Source: Sphingobium psychrophilum
Lineage (GTDB): Bacteria; Pseudomonadota; Alphaproteobacteria; Sphingomonadales; Sphingomonadaceae
DNA: 64,000 bases
Assembly: GCF_012927105.1 (NCBI RefSeq)
Contig: NZ_JABBFV010000003.1
Coordinates: forward strand, 1 to 64,000
Direction of reading: 5' to 3'
Position 1 is the stretch's first letter; each line of letters begins with the position of its first letter. The notes beneath the pieces are model-generated. The model was not told where the DNA came from and did no database searches. It saw nothing but the letters and a program-made list of their open reading frames with translations. The translations under genes were made by a program, and so were the position numbers. Of the stretch, positions 60,039 through 64,000 are shown in pieces.

Positions 60039-60815
60039 TCAGGCGGCATCGGCGCGAAGGATGAACGGGATTTCCACCACGCCCCGCACCCGCACTGGCT
60101 GTCCGGCACGGATCGTCGGCTTCCAGCGCCAGCCCTTGACTGCATCCCTGGCAGCATTGTCGAGCCGGGCAAAGCCGCTGCTCTGGCTGACGGCGATGCT
60201 TTCCACGCCGCCGTCCACGGCCAGGGTGATCGCCAGCACCACCGTCCCCTGCTCGCGCTTGCGGCGGCTGTCGATCGGATAGCGGGGCGGCTTGCCCGCG
60301 ACCATCTGGGTGCCCAGGTCGCCGCCCTGCACCATGCTGGGGGGCGCCGGGCTGGGCGGTGCCGGCGGCGCGGCGACCGATGGGCTTGGCCCCGGCGCGA
60401 TGACGGTGACCGGCGCGGCCGCCTGCACGGGTTCGGGTGATGTCTGGATCTGCACCGGCGGCACTGGCGTCTGCACGACCGGCGGCGGCGCGACCACCTG
60501 CGGCGCGGAAGGCGGCGGCGGTGGGGTTTCCGCTGCGGGCGGCGGCGGCGGCGGCGACAGGTTCACCACCGTCAGCTTGGCCGCCTCCGTCCGCTGCACA
60601 TGGTTGCGCACCTGGATCAGCGCGCCGATCAGCAACGCATGGACGACCAGAATGGCGACGATGGCCGGAATGTTCGGACGGGACCGGGCACCATAGCGTT
60701 CGGCGGACGACGCCACAAAGGAGGACGGAGACAAGGCAGCAACGGGCATGGGAGCAACGACCTGCTCCAACGCACCGTCATAATCCTCAATCGGCTGGCT
60801 TGCCGCCTGCAACAT
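60039..60815 (-). CDS. tonB: Energy-transducing protein TonB
   Basis: 258 residues. A cytoplasmic N-terminus (about 1-48), one membrane helix (IPAIVAILVVHALLIGALI, about 49-67), a long Pro-rich periplasmic spacer (about 85-165) and the C-terminal TonB domain (PPRYPIDSRRKREQGTVVLAITLAVDGGVESIAVSQSSGF... WRWKPTIRAGQPVRVRG). It passes proton-motive energy from ExbBD to outer-membrane receptors. ExbB and ExbD are not in the window. It lies between piuC and the siderophore receptor, with a Fur-like site upstream. Confidence 0.92.
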   Translation of the reverse strand: MLQAASQPIEDYDGALEQVVAPMPVAALSPSSFVASSAERYGARSRPNIPAIVAILVVHALLIGALIQVRNHVQRTEAAKLTVVNLSPPPPPPAAETPPPPPSAPQVVAPPPVVQTPVPPVQIQTSPEPVQAAAPVTVIAPGPSPSVAAPPAPPSPAPPSMVQGGDLGTQMVAGKPPRYPIDSRRKREQGTVVLAITLAVDGGVESIAVSQSSGFARLDNAARDAVKGWRWKPTIRAGQPVRVRGVVEIPFILRADAA

Positions 60816-60867
60816 GCCAGTGCCTCCCTTTGCGTGAGCCTGTGTCGGTTCCGATAGCGCGAAGCCT

Positions 60868-60886
60868 AATGCGAATCAATTGCGAT
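60868..60886. promoter_or_regulatory. Fur-box-like site upstream of tonB
   Basis: AATGCGAATCAATTGCGAT, 53 bases upstream of the tonB start, matches the alternating GCGAAT/ATTNGC pattern of alphaproteobacterial Fur sites such as the one at 63482. Inference from pattern. Confidence 0.5.
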
Positions 60887-61009
60887 GTTTGCGGAGAGGC
60901 AAGGAACCGGATGCGGACAGGTGGCGAACCAAGGCGGTCCGGCCACATGTCGGGCCTGTGTCGCCCCCCGTCCCACCCCCGGTCACTGGGACCGGAGATG
61001 CTGGACCCA

Positions 61010-63418
61010 TCAGATCTTGTAGTTCAGGCTCAGCACCCAGGACCGGCCTTCACCGGGATTGGCCCAGCCATTGTTGCGGATGCTGGTATAATATTTCTTG
61101 TTGGTGAAGTTCTGCACATTGAGCTGCGCGGTCAGACTTTCCGTGAAGGAATAGGACAGCATCGCCCGATGGATCAGATAGGAGTCGGACCGATAGGTCG
61201 GGGCGATCGCGGTGCTGCCCGCCACCAGCGGGGTCACCAGCGCCCGGTTGGTCAGCAGGAAGCTGCCCTGATAGGTCAGGCCGTAACCGACCTGCAAGCC
61301 GAAGGGCAGGGTGTAGGTAGTCCAGATGCTGCCCGAATGTTTGGGCGTATTGATCAATTCCTGCCCGGCCTGCGGGTCGAGGATGGCCGTATTATTGCCG
61401 CAGGCGTTGGTCGTCACGCCATTGACGGTGCGCGGGCCGGGGTTGGCGATACAGGCGTCGGAAACGCTCTGGATCACCTTGCTGTCCAGATAAGTGTAGT
61501 TGGCGAAGATCGACCAGGCGTCGGTGATGTTGCCGGTCGCGCCGAGCGTAAGGCCATCGACCCGGTTTTTGCCATCATTGACCGGCAGCGTGCCGATGAG
61601 CGGATCGTTGCTGGCGACGCGATAGTTGGTCCGCTCGTTGCGGAACAGCGCCGCGCTCAGTTGCAGCTTCGCGTCGAACAGGTCGATCTTGCCGCCAATT
61701 TCGTAATTGATCGCCTGCTCCGGCTTCGCTTCGCACGGATCGGTGCCGAAATTGGCTGCGGCCGCAAGGCCACAACCCGACCGGACGGTGGTCGCCGTCG
61801 GGTTCTTGCTGTTGCCATAGGCAAGGTACAGGCTGGCATTGGGCACCGGCTTGTAGACGAGGCCGATGCGGTAGGAGAAGAGATCGTCGATCGCGACCTG
61901 GTTTACGCCGGTCAGGTAACGGCTCGTCTGACCGGCCGGGATCGGCAGCGCGGACGGCGTGATCGTGTCGGAGCGGAACACCGCCTTGTTATGTTCGTAC
62001 CGCACGCCGCCATTTAGTTCGAGTTGCTCGGCCAACTTGACCGCGGCAAAGGCATAGGCCGCGACATTGTTGAGCACGCTATCCTGATAGGCGGTCTGGG
62101 TCTGGTTGATCGGACCGGTATAGATGGCATTGGGGTTGGAGATGCTGATCGGGTCCAGCGTCGGGTTGGGCGTCGCGCCGCCCGCATTGCGCAACAGGTT
62201 GCCGCTGCTCAGCGTGTAATCCTCATGCAGCGCGGACGTGCCCAGAACCAGCGTATGGCCACCGGGGATGGAGAAGGTCAGGTCGAGCTGGTTATAGAGC
62301 GACTGGTTTTCCGAGAAGCGATAGGTGCCGCGCGGCCCACCTGGATAATAGGTGTTGGCCAACTGACCGGCCGCGCAGGCGACGCCCGTCTGCGTCGTGC
62401 CATCGGCCAGACAGTAGGTGCCGCCCTGCGGCGGGTTGACCACCAGATTCTGTTCGACCCGCTGCCAGCGGGCAAGGTCGCGGATGGTCAGCAGGTCGCT
62501 GAACTGATGTTCGAAGATCATCGTCGCCTGATCGACCGTCTGGTCCTGGCGATCGACATTCTTGTAACCATAATAGCCGCTATAGGGGACGCCGGGCAGC
62601 GGGCCGTCATAGACCGCGTTCTTATAATAGGGCACGCCGTAGAGGGGCGTATTCTCGTCTTCCTGATGCGAGAAGAGCAGCGTCATCGTGGTCGGGCCGT
62701 CGCCGCCGAACTTGACCGACGGCGCCACGCCCCAACGCTTATAATGGTCGACGTCGCGCGCCGGCACGTCATTTTCATGATACATGGCGTTGAGGCGCAC
62801 GGCCACGAAATCCGACAGCTTGACGTTGCTGTCGATAGTCGCGCGATAATAATCGTCGGTGCCGATGCCCGCGGTCAACAGTGTCTCGTCATAGCCCTTG
62901 GGGCGCTTGGTCACCAAGTTGATGGTGCCGCCGATCGATCCCGATCCGCTGAATACGGAATTCGCGCCGTTAATGACCTCGATCTGCTCCAGGTTGAACG
63001 GGTCGGTGCGGCTATATTGGGCGCTGTCGCGCACGCCGTCGATGGTGATGTCGGTGTTCGCGCTCTGGCCACGCAGGTTGATGCTGTCGCCATAGCCGCC
63101 GCCGCCTTCGCCCGCGCCAAAGGTGATGCCCGGTACGGTCGCCAGCACGTCGCGCAAGGTCAACAGATTCTGTTTGGAAATGGTCTGGTTGCCGATCACC
63201 GTGATCGTCTGCGGCGTGTCGAGCAGGCGGCGGGTATATTTGGGCGATTCCGCCTTTTCCACTTTGATCGTCGATTCGTCGATTGCCGTATCGGTGACGG
63301 TCATGCCGCCCAGGCGCGGGCCGCGTTCAGCATCTTGCGCACCGGCGCCCGTTGCAAAAGCCATGGCACCGACGCAGCCCAGCGCCAGAAAGGATGGAAT
63401 ATTTCCAGACTTCGACAT
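61010..63418 (-). CDS. TonB-dependent catecholate-type siderophore receptor (Fiu-like)
   Basis: 802 residues from the ATG at 63418, with AGGGG 10 bases upstream; an in-frame GTG at 63424 is the alternative. Signal peptide to about ATGAGAQD. Plug: PQTITVIGNQTISKQN, LRDVLATVPGITFGAGEGGGGYGDSINLRGQSANTDITIDGVRD, NLEQIEVINGANSVFSGSGSIGGTINLVTKRP; these are the marks of the Fiu/FoxA-like siderophore group. The barrel ends SWVLSLNYKI. Two Fur-like sites precede it. Probable ligands are ferric catecholates such as dihydroxybenzoate derivatives; this is inferred from family. Confidence 0.92.
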   Translation of the reverse strand: MSKSGNIPSFLALGCVGAMAFATGAGAQDAERGPRLGGMTVTDTAIDESTIKVEKAESPKYTRRLLDTPQTITVIGNQTISKQNLLTLRDVLATVPGITFGAGEGGGGYGDSINLRGQSANTDITIDGVRDSAQYSRTDPFNLEQIEVINGANSVFSGSGSIGGTINLVTKRPKGYDETLLTAGIGTDDYYRATIDSNVKLSDFVAVRLNAMYHENDVPARDVDHYKRWGVAPSVKFGGDGPTTMTLLFSHQEDENTPLYGVPYYKNAVYDGPLPGVPYSGYYGYKNVDRQDQTVDQATMIFEHQFSDLLTIRDLARWQRVEQNLVVNPPQGGTYCLADGTTQTGVACAAGQLANTYYPGGPRGTYRFSENQSLYNQLDLTFSIPGGHTLVLGTSALHEDYTLSSGNLLRNAGGATPNPTLDPISISNPNAIYTGPINQTQTAYQDSVLNNVAAYAFAAVKLAEQLELNGGVRYEHNKAVFRSDTITPSALPIPAGQTSRYLTGVNQVAIDDLFSYRIGLVYKPVPNASLYLAYGNSKNPTATTVRSGCGLAAAANFGTDPCEAKPEQAINYEIGGKIDLFDAKLQLSAALFRNERTNYRVASNDPLIGTLPVNDGKNRVDGLTLGATGNITDAWSIFANYTYLDSKVIQSVSDACIANPGPRTVNGVTTNACGNNTAILDPQAGQELINTPKHSGSIWTTYTLPFGLQVGYGLTYQGSFLLTNRALVTPLVAGSTAIAPTYRSDSYLIHRAMLSYSFTESLTAQLNVQNFTNKKYYTSIRNNGWANPGEGRSWVLSLNYKI

Positions 63419-63452
63419 GTTCACAGATCCCCTTTTAGTCGTTGGGGCCTGC

Positions 63453-63475
63453 TATTGAGAGTCCTTCTCAGAGTC
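63453..63475. promoter_or_regulatory. Fur-box-like site, receptor-proximal
   Basis: TATTGAGAGTCCTTCTCAGAGTC contains the inverted GAGA...TCTC pattern seen in Fur sites. It lies 35 bases upstream of the receptor start. Confidence 0.5.
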
Positions 63476-63479
63476 AACG

Positions 63480-63776
63480 CTATTGCGAATAATTCTTATC
63501 ACTGTCGCAAGATTGCTCTGCGAACAGCCAGGACCGGATGGCGCTGGCCAGATTGGGCGGATGCGACACGGCCAATCGCGCCGCGTCGATGCGCGCGACC
63601 AGCGCGTTGATCGGAAGATTTTGCTGCAAGGCATGGGCACGCAAGGCGTCCCAAAAGATCGGTTCGAGGCTGATCGCCGTCTGATGGCCGGCAATGGTCA
63701 CGCTCCGCTTGACCGGCGGAGCGAAGGGCGACCCTTCCGGCTTGTTCGAGCCATCGTCAGCGTCGCCCATCGTCAT
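63480..63776 (-). CDS. Ribbon-helix-helix domain protein
   Basis: 98 residues from the ATG at 63776, whose A overlaps the stop of the PhaB-like gene (TGATG); a TTG one codon upstream is also possible. The RHH_4-type domain (about 22-88): KRSVTIAGHQTAISLEPIFWDALRAHALQQNLPINALVARID, then PNLASAIRSWLF. Such proteins usually bind DNA as dimers. Its last bases overlap the Fur-like site at 63482. It may regulate nearby genes; target unknown. Confidence 0.85.
   Translation of the reverse strand: MTMGDADDGSNKPEGSPFAPPVKRSVTIAGHQTAISLEPIFWDALRAHALQQNLPINALVARIDAARLAVSHPPNLASAIRSWLFAEQSCDSDKNYSQ
63482..63502. promoter_or_regulatory. Fur-box-like site, strong
   Basis: ATTGCGAATAATTCTTATCA matches the GATAAT-type Fur consensus (NATNATNATTATNATN family) well. 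It lies in the last codons of the ribbon-helix-helix gene and 64 bases upstream of the receptor start. Confidence 0.65.
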
Positions 63777-64000
63777 CAATACATGTGCTGGCCGCCGTTG
63801 ATCGACAAGGTGCTGCCGGTTACGAAGCCGCCTTCCTCGCTACATAAGAAGGCGACGCCGCGCGCGATTTCACTGGCCTGGCCCAGGCGACCGACCGGAA
63901 TCTTGGCAACGATCTTCTCCAGCACCGCGGCGGGGACCGCGGCGACCATGTCGGTGTCGATATAGCCCGGCGCGATCGCATTGACGGTAATGCCTGACTT
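63776..64000 (-). CDS. phaB: Acetoacetyl-CoA reductase (PhaB-like) SDR, C-terminal fragment cut by the window edge
   Basis: The last 74 residues are visible: SGITVNAIAPGYIDTDM, IPVGRLGQASEIARGVAFLCSEEGGFVTGSTLSINGGQHMY. The ending NGGQHMY and the NAIAPGYI segment are typical of PhaB, the NADPH reductase that makes (R)-3-hydroxybutyryl-CoA for polyhydroxybutyrate. FabG-type reductases share the fold, but the C-terminus favours PhaB. The catalytic Ser-Tyr-Lys lie outside the window. Confidence 0.75.
   Translation of the reverse strand, partial: KSGITVNAIAPGYIDTDMVAAVPAAVLEKIVAKIPVGRLGQASEIARGVAFLCSEEGGFVTGSTLSINGGQHMY

Overview
The window looks like chromosomal DNA of an alphaproteobacterium of the Sphingomonadaceae, most likely Sphingobium or a close relative. 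This rests on high GC content, two TonB-dependent receptors with sphingomonad-style layouts, CcrM with many GANTC sites near its gene, a 1.5-kb-residue-class NAD-glutamate dehydrogenase, an aa3-type oxidase subunit IV microprotein, ctaA, BetI-like and ribbon-helix-helix regulators, and an oxidative galactose/arabinose pathway. Genus is inferred from protein resemblance, not from a search.

Layout. (1) 1-3000: a probable transposase start at the left edge, a DnaQ-fold exonuclease, a CorA-like Mg transporter and a LacI-type repressor. (2) 3105-13071: a compact operon of TonB-dependent receptor, two GH3 hydrolases, formylglycine-generating enzyme, Cys-type sulfatase and MFS transporter. Three operator-like sites lie in the divergent lacI/receptor promoter region. 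This reads as a sulfated-glycan utilisation locus with its own sulfatase activator, and it ends at tRNA-Arg(CCT). (3) 13219-24853: housekeeping genes (DUF1178, nitrilase, glutaredoxin, ComF, methyltransferase, PRISE-type reductase, phosphodiesterase, lipid kinase, rplM-rpsI, ctaA, hybrid histidine kinase). (4) 24938-31823: two divergent operons for oxidative D-galactose/L-arabinose catabolism. They encode sugar 1-dehydrogenase, sugar-acid dehydratase, KDGal kinase and KDPGal aldolase, plus a 2,5-dioxovalerate dehydrogenase for the pentose branch and a GntR regulator. (5) 31946-39167: Asp/Glu racemase, a shrunken transhydrogenase membrane-domain pair next to a cytochrome oxidase subunit IV, an orphan sigma54 response regulator, folP and ccrM. 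The ccrM upstream region carries nine GANTC sites in 267 bp. (6) 39435-47892: lipoprotein, TetR regulator, ahpC-ahpF, an MHS-type MFS transporter, an L,D-transpeptidase, ilvD and tRNA-Thr(CGT). (7) 48084-55511: a PAS-like protein, NAD-glutamate dehydrogenase with a possible leader peptide, and an MlaA homologue without a lipobox. (8) 55792-64000: an iron-related region holding a PepSY/DUF2271/DUF4198/ApbE cluster that looks like a covalently flavinylated redox system, then PiuC, TonB and a catecholate-type siderophore receptor with Fur-box-like sites, and finally a ribbon-helix-helix gene coupled to a PhaB-type reductase cut by the window end.

Intergenic gaps hold at least two families of palindromic repeats: a 114-bp element in two copies and a CCGTTCG-bounded element in four. 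No CRISPR array, rRNA, prophage or complete insertion sequence was seen.
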